From contig WHTL01000085.1 of assembly GCA_009377735.1 (NCBI GenBank), positions 1 to 12,875 on the forward strand: a stretch of DNA of 12,875 nt. Direction: 5' to 3'. Position numbers and translations under genes: made by a program. Positions 6,301 to 12,147 of this stretch are shown here, piece by piece (the first letter of the stretch is position 1; the number at the start of each line of letters is the position of its first letter). The notes under the pieces are model-generated. The model worked only from the letters and a program-made list of their open reading frames with translations. It was not told where the DNA came from and made no database searches. Source of the stretch: Acidimicrobiia bacterium. Its GTDB lineage: Bacteria > Actinomycetota > Acidimicrobiia > Spongiisociales > ZC4RG35.

Positions 6301-7314
6301 CTAGGCTCCCAACACGACGCGACGATCGAGATAGGCATACATGACGTCGACGATCAGGTTCACTGTGAGGAACAGGATGCTGGTGAAGAGGACATAGGCC
6401 ATGATGGTGGCCTGGTCGCCACGTAGGACGGCGTCGGCCATCCATCTTCCGATTCCCGGCCAGCGGAAGATTATCTCCACCACCACCGTTCCTTGGAGGA
6501 GGAAGCCGAAACCGAGTCCGATGACGGTAACGGTGGGGATGAGGGCATTGCGCCGGGCATGGCGACGCAGCACCAGCCTCTCGGGGAGACCCTTGGCCCT
6601 GGCTGCGTCCACATAATCCTCATTGAGCTCCTCCACCAGTGACGATCGCATCATCCGGGCGATGATGGCCGTTGCCCCGAAACCAACGGTGATGGCGGGC
6701 AGGACCAGGAACCGGATGGCGTCGAGAAGGGCCACCAAGTTGCCGGCCAACAAGGCGTCGAGGGTGTAGACCCCCGTTGGGTGTGAGATGCTGGCAAAGA
6801 TCTCGGGGGTGGATCTCCCGGTGGAGAACCACCCCAGATTCACCCAGAAGAGGATCAGCAGCAGGATTGCGAACCAGAAGATCGGCATGCTGGCCCCGCT
6901 GATCGAGAAGATGCGGGTTAGGTGGTCGGGTAGCCGGTCGCGTCGTGCCCCCCCAAAGGTGCCGAGACTTATTCCCAGCGCGACCGCCACGATGGCGGCG
7001 AAGAACGCCAGCTCGAGGGTGGCGCCTATCCGGCTGAAGAGAGCCTCCGTCACCGGTTGTGCCGATACCGCTGACCACCCCATGTCGCCGGTGAGAACAC
7101 CCCCGGCCCAGGCCAAGTATTGAACGGGCAGGGGCTCGTTGAGTCCGTACCGGTCTTCGATCTCGGCCACCTCGGCGGGGGTCATCTCGTGTTCGAGATA
7201 GATGGCGATGGGATTTCCCCCGACCCTTGAGAGGCCGAAGACGATGATCGATGTCCCCACCACGATAAGGGGCAGGATCAGGAGTCGTCGGAGGATGTAT
7301 TCCCGGATCTGCAT
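6301..7314 (-). CDS. Peptide/opine-type ABC transporter permease, DppB/OppB family
   Basis: A 337-residue inner-membrane permease. The amphipathic start and first helix (IREYILRRLLILPLIVVGTS, 3-22) are typical of DppB. They are followed by a periplasmic domain with EIEDRYGLNEPLPVQYLAW (51-69) and GDMGWS (76-81), the usual YGLdxPlxxQY...GDlG pattern. Helices lie near 100-120, 138-162, 200-222, 262-280 and 304-328. The EAA loop is EDYVDAARAKGLPERLVL (232-249). The ATG at 7314 follows an in-frame TAG two codons upstream, so it is the first possible start, though its ribosome binding site is weak. The gene lies 105 bases after the binding-protein gene, with two small hairpins between them, and 3 bases before the second permease. 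Confidence 0.95.
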   Translation of the reverse strand: MQIREYILRRLLILPLIVVGTSIIVFGLSRVGGNPIAIYLEHEMTPAEVAEIEDRYGLNEPLPVQYLAWAGGVLTGDMGWSAVSAQPVTEALFSRIGATLELAFFAAIVAVALGISLGTFGGARRDRLPDHLTRIFSISGASMPIFWFAILLLILFWVNLGWFSTGRSTPEIFASISHPTGVYTLDALLAGNLVALLDAIRFLVLPAITVGFGATAIIARMMRSSLVEELNEDYVDAARAKGLPERLVLRRHARRNALIPTVTVIGLGFGFLLQGTVVVEIIFRWPGIGRWMADAVLRGDQATIMAYVLFTSILFLTVNLIVDVMYAYLDRRVVLGA

Positions 7315-7419
7315 GGTCTAGTTTCTGGGCCTCATCGATTCGGCCCTTTGGCCTGGGCGATGGGCGGAGTTGGATTTCCCAACGGCCTCCTCATGGAGGA
7401 TACAGGGTGAATTCGGACC
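7315..7419 (-). promoter_or_regulatory. Intercistronic region between binding protein and permease genes
   Basis: These 105 bases hold no convincing gene. Two short hairpins are visible: GTTGG/CCAAC (7369-7383, 5-base loop) and TCCTC/GAGGA (7388-7400, 3-base loop). No T-run follows on the minus strand. In binding-protein-dependent operons such elements often stabilise the upstream mRNA or damp readthrough. That role is inferred here. Confidence 0.35.
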
Positions 7420-9252
7420 TTACTTGTCGAAGTAGACGAACTTGATGCTCGGTCGTGGCCATAGCGGGTTCATGTCGAAGTTCTGGATCCATGTTCGATG
7501 CGCCATCAGCGCCCGCTCGTTGCCGGGGATGAGCCACACCGGATCGTCGTAGAGGAGCTGGGCCAGTTCCTGGTAGATCTCGATGCGTCGGTCAGTGTCG
7601 AGTTCCACCGCGGCCTCGTCCACCAGTGAGGCGATCTGATCGGAGTCGGCATAGGCCTGATCGAATCCGTGCACCGTACCCCAGTCGCCGTCGGGGTGGA
7701 TGTAGGCCGACATGAGGGCGGCCGGGTCGGCGAAGGGGTCGGAGTTCTTGATCCACGCCGCGTAGGCGAACGGATCCTCGGCGTGGGCCGAGTCGAACTG
7801 GGCCTCCACCACCGCCAGCACCTGGATCTGAAAAGCGGGATTGAGCTCGTTCATCGAGTCTGCCAACACCAGGGCGGCGACCTCGAAGATGCCGCCCTCC
7901 TCGGCCAGCACGGTCATGGTGAACCCCTCGTCCCAGTAGCCTGCCTCCCGGAATGCTTCCTCGGCGGCGGCGAGATCCCGCTGGTAGGTGGGGAGCGACT
8001 CGTCGTACCCGAGCATGCCCTGTGGAAGGTAGTGGGGGACGACGCCGCCAAGACCAGCCAGGGCACCGTCGATGAAGGCCTGGTAGTCGAAGGCCAGGTT
8101 GAAGCCCCGTCTCACATTCACATCGTGGAAAAAGTCAGGCGGGATGGTGTCCTCCGGCGGGAGCAGACCCTCCTGGATGTTCATATTCATCCCCATGTGG
8201 ACCGGCTCCAAGAGGAAATCGCCCGAGTAGATCTCGACACCCTCGGCACCCTCGAGATCGCCGATGAAGGTGGGGTCGGTCTCGATCGAGTCGTAGTCGC
8301 CGGCCTGGAGACCGAGTGCCCGAACGTCGGTGTCGGCTACTTGGTCGATACGGACATCGAGGGTGGCTGGCTCTCCCCAGTAGTCCTCGAATACCTCCAT
8401 CTGGAGGTTCTCCCCCCGATTCCACGCGGTAAGTGTGTAGGGTCCGGTACCCACCATATTGCTCGTCATGAACTCGTTGACCAATCCTGCTTCGACCCCG
8501 CCATTCTCCTCCACGGCCTGCTGGCTGAGGATGGACGCCACCGCGGCGGTCACCACCGAGTTGAGGAACGCGGCATTGCGCTCCTGCAAGGTGACGACAA
8601 AGTTGTTGTCGTCCACCTCGGTCGACTCCACCAGATCGGAGATGATGCTGCTGTTGCCCTCAGGCAATGCCATAGTCAGGGCACGGTCCCAGGAGAACTT
8701 GACGACCTCGGCGGTCAATTCGCTGCCGTCGTGAAAAACCACTCCCTCTCTGATCGGGAATGTGTAGGTGAGCCCGTCCTCTGAGATGAGTCCGTTCTCC
8801 ACCGTCGGGACCTCGCTGGACAGACCTGGGATCAGTTCCGGTCCACCCGGACCAATCTCGACCAGACGGTCGTAGACCTGGGCGATAACGGTCTCGCCCG
8901 CCTCGCCGGCTGCCACCTGTGCCGGATCCAGGCTGAGTGGCTCGTCATCAGCGGCGTGGACGTACAGACCTGGGTTGCTGACCTCCCCAGTCTCACCGGG
9001 CACCGTGGTTTCGGAGGTGTCGGCAGGAGCAGAGGTGTCGGCGGTGCCATCGGGGGCGGATGTCTCATCGGGGGCGGCGGTGTCACCCGGCGCCGAGGTA
9101 TCGGAGGCGGCTTCGGTGTCCACCGGGTCGGTGTCCACCGGCTCGGTGTCACCGTCGGTGGTTTCTCCACCCGTGCAGGCGGCCACCACCATCACTAGGA
9201 CGACCATCAAGATCCATACCCTCAAGGTCCGTGGTCGATCGACGTTTGGCAT
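7420..9252 (-). CDS. Family 5 (peptide/opine/nickel-type) ABC substrate-binding lipoprotein
   Basis: The protein has 610 residues from ATG 9252. GGAGG lies 6 bases before this ATG but touches the ATG at 9258, so 9252 is preferred; the earlier start adds only Met-Lys. A signal peptide with hydrophobic core RVWILMVVLVMVVAAC (11-26) ends in lipobox VAAC, giving lipidated Cys 26. Residues 27-93 form an acidic Thr/Asp/Pro/Ser linker. The family 5 binding domain then runs to the end, with EPLSLDPA (104-111), a VFHDGSELTAEVVKFSWDRA-type segment shared by DppA/OppA relatives, and MVGTGPYTLTAW later. Cys 26 is the only Cys I find. The protein would be anchored outside the membrane and deliver ligand to the two permeases downstream. 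Members bind peptides, opines, sugar oligomers or metal chelates; the ligand is not predictable here. Two palindromic operators lie upstream. Confidence 0.95.
   Translation of the reverse strand: MPNVDRPRTLRVWILMVVLVMVVAACTGGETTDGDTEPVDTDPVDTEAASDTSAPGDTAAPDETSAPDGTADTSAPADTSETTVPGETGEVSNPGLYVHAADDEPLSLDPAQVAAGEAGETVIAQVYDRLVEIGPGGPELIPGLSSEVPTVENGLISEDGLTYTFPIREGVVFHDGSELTAEVVKFSWDRALTMALPEGNSSIISDLVESTEVDDNNFVVTLQERNAAFLNSVVTAAVASILSQQAVEENGGVEAGLVNEFMTSNMVGTGPYTLTAWNRGENLQMEVFEDYWGEPATLDVRIDQVADTDVRALGLQAGDYDSIETDPTFIGDLEGAEGVEIYSGDFLLEPVHMGMNMNIQEGLLPPEDTIPPDFFHDVNVRRGFNLAFDYQAFIDGALAGLGGVVPHYLPQGMLGYDESLPTYQRDLAAAEEAFREAGYWDEGFTMTVLAEEGGIFEVAALVLADSMNELNPAFQIQVLAVVEAQFDSAHAEDPFAYAAWIKNSDPFADPAALMSAYIHPDGDWGTVHGFDQAYADSDQIASLVDEAAVELDTDRRIEIYQELAQLLYDDPVWLIPGNERALMAHRTWIQNFDMNPLWPRPSIKFVYFDK
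8983..9174 (-). repeat. Low-complexity acidic Thr/Pro linker with 15-bp repeats in the binding-protein gene
   Basis: Codons 27-90 encode an Asp/Glu/Thr/Ser/Pro/Ala-rich linker between the lipidated Cys and the binding domain. On the plus strand TCGGTGTCCACCGG occurs at 9113-9126 and 9128-9141, and its first eight bases recur at 9143-9150, giving a 15-bp period that encodes a five-residue unit with Pro-Val-Asp-Thr. The rest is more diverged. Such tracts act as wall-spanning spacers and vary in length through slippage. Confidence 0.75.
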
Positions 9253-9274
9253 CTTCATCCTCCGGGTTCAAGAA

Positions 9275-9290
9275 CAGCAATCGATTGCTG
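9275..9290. promoter_or_regulatory. LacI-type operator 1 (perfect 16-bp palindrome)
   Basis: CAGCAATCGATTGCTG is a perfect palindrome with a central CpG and core CAATCGATTG (9278-9287). It lies 22 bases upstream of the binding-protein ATG, between promoter and ribosome binding site, where a bound repressor would block transcription of the transport and regulator genes. Confidence 0.75.
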
Positions 9291-9349
9291 AATCCTCGCA
9301 GAGTAGGGTTTGCTCTCTGATTTCGCAAGCAAGAAGTTCCCCTTCGCTC

Positions 9350-9378
9350 TTGCGGATCCCCGGGACGACCTATATCGT
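9350..9378 (+). promoter_or_regulatory. Predicted promoter of the ATPase operon
   Basis: TTGCGG (9350-9355) and TATCGT (9373-9378) are 17 bases apart, with the -10 fitting the loose actinobacterial TANNNT. The start would fall near 9385, immediately before operator 2. The minus-strand promoter for the binding protein must also lie in this region; TATAGG (9374-9369) is a candidate -10 overlapping the plus one. Both are inferred by eye. Confidence 0.4.
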
Positions 9379-9388
9379 GCAGGAATCT

Positions 9389-9404
9389 TAGCAATCGATT
9401 GTTG
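9389..9404. promoter_or_regulatory. LacI-type operator 2
   Basis: TAGCAATCGATTGTTG contains the same core CAATCGATTG (9392-9401) as operator 1, with slightly less symmetric flanks. The two centres are 114 bp apart, near eleven helical turns, so one tetramer could loop the promoter between them. The site lies just after the predicted plus-strand transcription start. Confidence 0.7.
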
Positions 9405-9424
9405 GGCGGAACCGAGAGGAAGAA

Positions 9425-9460
9425 ATGATGTGTGGCAGCGTGGGCAACTGGTGGCATTGA
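9425..9460 (+). CDS. Possible 11-residue leader peptide upstream of the ATPase operon
   Basis: ATG 9425 opens an 11-codon frame, MMCGSVGNWWH, ending at TGA 9458-9460. AGAGGA (9415-9420) precedes it by 4 bases, a better ribosome binding site than that of the ATPase gene. It contains tandem Trp codons. Its stop overlaps, as TGATG, the start of the next small frame. No homologue is recognised, and translation is inferred only from the start signals. Confidence 0.3.
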   Translation: MMCGSVGNWWH

Positions 9461-9525
9461 TGTCGGATACATCTCCTGGTTCCACAGTTGCCCTCGTGTC
9501 CGACCTTCGAACGGTGGATGGGTGA
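9460..9525 (+). CDS. Possible 21-residue small ORF bridging to the ATPase start
   Basis: ATG 9460 overlaps the stop of the 11-codon frame before it and opens 21 codons (begins MSDTSPGSTV, ends LRTVDG) to TGA 9523-9525. That stop lies inside the GGTGA that precedes ATG 9533 of the ATPase gene, so ribosomes finishing here could restart there. It may be chance. No family is recognised. Confidence 0.2.
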   Translation: MSDTSPGSTVALVSDLRTVDG

Positions 9526-9532
9526 CAACACG

Positions 9533-10750
9533 ATGACGGCGCCAGGGGACATCTCGATTGAGCCGGACACCGCACCACTGGTTGCCTCGGTTCGCGACCT
9601 CCAGGTGCATTTCAAGACCAAGACGGGCGCTCTTCATGCGGTGGACGGAGTGTCCTTCGACATCCATGACGGTGAGACGCTGGGATTGGTAGGTGAAACC
9701 GGCTGCGGCAAGAGTGTCACCGCCCGTTCGTTCATTCGCCTCGTTCCCAGCCCCCCCGGGGTCTATGCCGGGGGACGCATCGATTTCTGGTCGAGCGAGG
9801 GTCGCCGCACCGGAGACGACCCGGTCGATCTACTCACAATTCCACACAGCGAGATGCTGAAGATCAGGGGCGACCGCATCGCCATGATCTTCCAGGACCC
9901 GGGCAAGGCCCTCAACCCTGCTCTCTCCATCAGGGACCAGGTGGCGGAGGTGTTCCTCCAGCACCGCTCCGCCGACCTGCTCGAGCCCCTCGGCCCCGAA
10001 GCCCCCCTGGTGATCCGACGTGCCGCCCACCAACAGGCCCGTGGCCTGGAGCGCTTCCTCCTTCGGCTTCCTCCCCTGAGGGCAAAGGCGGCAAAGGTGA
10101 GTGGCGAGTTGGACCGCCGGATAGCACAAGCCCTCGCCGAGACCCAGATCCCCAATCCTCGCAAGATCATGGCACGGTACCCCCACGAGTTGTCGGGTGG
10201 AATGAAACAACGGGTGCTCATCGCCCAGGCACTGGCTTGCAACCCCGACCTGTTGATAGCCGACGAGCCGACGACGGCCCTAGACGTAACCATCCAGGCT
10301 CGAATCCTGGACTTGATCGCCGAGTTGCAGCAGCGGCATAAGGCCTCGGTGCTCTACATCAGCCACGACCTGTCCCTCGTGCGCGAGATCAGCGACCGGG
10401 TCGCCGTGATGTACGCCGGGAGGATCGCGGAGATCGGTCGGACCGATCAGGTATTCAGCGACCCGCTCCATCCTTATACCCGCGGGTTGATGGCCGCTGT
10501 TCCCACGTCGACCCACAAACGTGGTGGCTTGGCTGCCATCGAGGGCGCTGTCCCCGAATTGGTGGACCCACCACCCTCGTGTCGGTTCCACAGCCGCTGT
10601 CCCTATGAAGCCGAAGTGTGCAAGACGGTTGATCCTCGACTTATCGATGCCGGTGATCAGCACGGTGTCGCCTGTCATATCCATGACTCGGCTTCGGCCA
10701 TCGGGGTCGAGCCCCATCAGCTCCCCTCATTCGACCGGAGGACACGATGA
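9533..10750 (+). CDS. Peptide/opine-type ABC transporter ATPase, DppD/OppD family
   Basis: A 405-residue cytoplasmic ATPase. From ATG 9533 the motifs are Walker A GETGCGKS (54-61), Q-loop Gln 121, signature LSGGM (220-224), Walker B LLIADE (240-245) and switch His 278. The C-terminal oligopeptide-transporter domain has Cys 350, 356, 363 and 381 (CX5CX6CX17C), the pattern that binds a 4Fe-4S cluster in some DppD proteins. The helical region between Q-loop and signature is about 40 residues longer than in E. coli OppD as I recall it, with an Arg/Ala/Leu-rich insert near 143-197. The start is uncertain: ATG 9533 follows GGTGA by 7 bases and keeps the usual short N terminus, while ATG 9518 and TTG 9488 are also in frame. 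The next ATPase gene overlaps by ATGA. It energises the permeases encoded divergently to its left. Confidence 0.94.
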   Translation: MTAPGDISIEPDTAPLVASVRDLQVHFKTKTGALHAVDGVSFDIHDGETLGLVGETGCGKSVTARSFIRLVPSPPGVYAGGRIDFWSSEGRRTGDDPVDLLTIPHSEMLKIRGDRIAMIFQDPGKALNPALSIRDQVAEVFLQHRSADLLEPLGPEAPLVIRRAAHQQARGLERFLLRLPPLRAKAAKVSGELDRRIAQALAETQIPNPRKIMARYPHELSGGMKQRVLIAQALACNPDLLIADEPTTALDVTIQARILDLIAELQQRHKASVLYISHDLSLVREISDRVAVMYAGRIAEIGRTDQVFSDPLHPYTRGLMAAVPTSTHKRGGLAAIEGAVPELVDPPPSCRFHSRCPYEAEVCKTVDPRLIDAGDQHGVACHIHDSASAIGVEPHQLPSFDRRTR

Positions 10751-12108
10751 CCACTCTGCATGCCGAAACGGACGAGACTGGCGAGAGCATGGCCAGCCGG
10801 TCCGTCATCACGCTGCGAGGAGTCAAGAAGCACTTCCCCATAAGGGAGGGTGTCCTCCAGAGAGTGGTTGGACAGGTTCGCGCCGTCGATGGGGTCTCAT
10901 TGGAGATCCGCCCTGGCGAAACGCTCGGGCTGGTGGGTGAGAGCGGATGTGGCAAGACCACTCTCGGCCGTTGCATCAGTGGTCTGTCCGAGCCCACGGA
11001 GGGAGGGATCTACTTCCGTCTCCCAGACCAGGACCTCGCCGAGCTCGACCAGGTCCTCGCCATACCCGAGGAGAGACGCACCGCCGATCAGCGCCAGAGC
11101 CTCATCCGGATCGATTCGGCCCACCGAATCGGTGCTTTATCGGGCACGACGTGGCGGACTTACCGCCGCAACTGCCAGGTGGTGTTCCAGGACTCCTTCA
11201 GCTCCCTCAACCCCCGCCAGTTGGTCAAGGACATCGTCGGTAGGCCCTTGCGGGTGCACAACGAGGCCTCCGGATCGGAGCTCACCGACCGGGTGGTGTC
11301 ACTCCTCCAGAGTGTGGGCATGGGACCCCAGCACCTCTACCGCTATCCCCATCAGTTCTCGGGGGGACAACGGCAACGGATCTCGATAGCCCGCGCCCTG
11401 GCGCTCGACCCCGAATTCATAGTCCTCGACGAGCCGACAAGCGCACTCGACGTCTCGGTCCAGGCTCAGATCCTCAACCTCCTCCACGAACTGCAGCGTG
11501 AGCGCGGTCTCACCTATCTCTTCATCAGCCACGACCTCGGTGTCGTCCGACTCATGAGCGATCGCATCGCGGTGATGTACCTAGGTGAGGTGGCAGAGAA
11601 GGGAACCTCCGATCAGCTCTTCGAGGACCCGCGCCATCCCTACACCGAAGCGCTACTGGCCGCCAACCCGGACATCAACGCCGACCCAGACGTCGAAAAG
11701 GTGGCACTCGAGGGCACCGTCCCCGACCCGGCCAACCCTCCGGAGGGATGCCGCTTCCACACTCGGTGCCCGGTAGCCACCCCCATCTGTGGGTGGGAGG
11801 TGGACGATGCGGTGTCGTGGCTCAATCTCGAGCCCGCGCTCCTCGAGTCCCTGACCGATGTAGAGCGACGGTCCAACTTCGATGCCACCTTGGTGTTCTC
11901 TGACAACTCGTCGGCGGATACGGTGACCGACGCCATCGAGAACGGGACCATCCCTGCCCCGATGCACGCCGGCCTGGAACACGTGTCCGCCGAAGACAAC
12001 AGGGTCAACATCCGATTCAGCCCGATCGACCCTGTAGAGCTGGAGGACATCGGCAACGGTCATCTCACCAACTGCGTCCTCCACACCACCCGACGCCACC
12101 TTCTCTGA
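10747..12108 (+). CDS. Peptide/opine-type ABC transporter ATPase, DppF/OppF family, with long inserts
   Basis: The protein has 453 residues, about 100 more than usual for DppF/OppF. Motifs are Walker A GESGCGKT (64-71), Q-loop Gln 148 (VVFQDS, normally FQDP), signature FSGGQ (204-208, normally LSGGQ), Walker B IVLDEPT (225-231) and switch His 262. Two extra segments are seen. One of about 30 residues lies between Walker A and the Q-loop (near 93-137). The other lies in the C-terminal cysteine domain, where Cys 335, 341 and 348 keep the CX5CX6C spacing but the next Cys is at 443, after about 75 added residues. GGAGG precedes the ATG by 5 bases and the start overlaps the DppD-like stop by 4 bases. 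It should form the ATPase heterodimer with that partner. The frame is clean, so the inserts are not a frameshift artefact. Confidence 0.93.
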   Translation: MTTLHAETDETGESMASRSVITLRGVKKHFPIREGVLQRVVGQVRAVDGVSLEIRPGETLGLVGESGCGKTTLGRCISGLSEPTEGGIYFRLPDQDLAELDQVLAIPEERRTADQRQSLIRIDSAHRIGALSGTTWRTYRRNCQVVFQDSFSSLNPRQLVKDIVGRPLRVHNEASGSELTDRVVSLLQSVGMGPQHLYRYPHQFSGGQRQRISIARALALDPEFIVLDEPTSALDVSVQAQILNLLHELQRERGLTYLFISHDLGVVRLMSDRIAVMYLGEVAEKGTSDQLFEDPRHPYTEALLAANPDINADPDVEKVALEGTVPDPANPPEGCRFHTRCPVATPICGWEVDDAVSWLNLEPALLESLTDVERRSNFDATLVFSDNSSADTVTDAIENGTIPAPMHAGLEHVSAEDNRVNIRFSPIDPVELEDIGNGHLTNCVLHTTRRHLL

Positions 12109-12147
12109 TTCGTTGCCCGCCTCCCATCGGCGCACTCCGTCAACGTT
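12109..12147. other. Short convergent gap without a visible terminator
   Basis: The 39 bases between the stops of the second ATPase gene and the convergent Ldh_2 gene contain no stable GC-rich hairpin with a T-run on either strand. Termination there may depend on Rho or read into the opposing gene. Confidence 0.4.

Noticed and set aside
5503..6426. A plus-strand open frame of about 307 codons opposite the two permease genes
   Set aside because: It spans two clear membrane-protein genes antisense, has a His/Asp/Gly-rich composition and no recognisable motif.
7051..7060. Extra operator-like sequence TCACCGGTTG in the permease gene
   Set aside because: Only one half fits CAANCGNTTG and it lies within coding sequence, as expected by chance.
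7669..8784. A long plus-strand open frame of about 370 codons opposite the binding-protein gene
   Set aside because: It mirrors a strongly supported lipoprotein gene, is rich in Gly, His, Val and Arg as antisense frames in GC-rich DNA are, and shows no domain.
8983..9174. CRISPR-like or mobile repeat array
   Set aside because: The repeats are in frame inside a lipoprotein linker, have a 15-bp period, and have no spacers or cas genes.
9488..9532. TTG 9488 as the start of the first ATPase gene
   Set aside because: The added residues are not family-like, no ribosome binding site precedes it, and ATG 9518 and 9533 are better placed.
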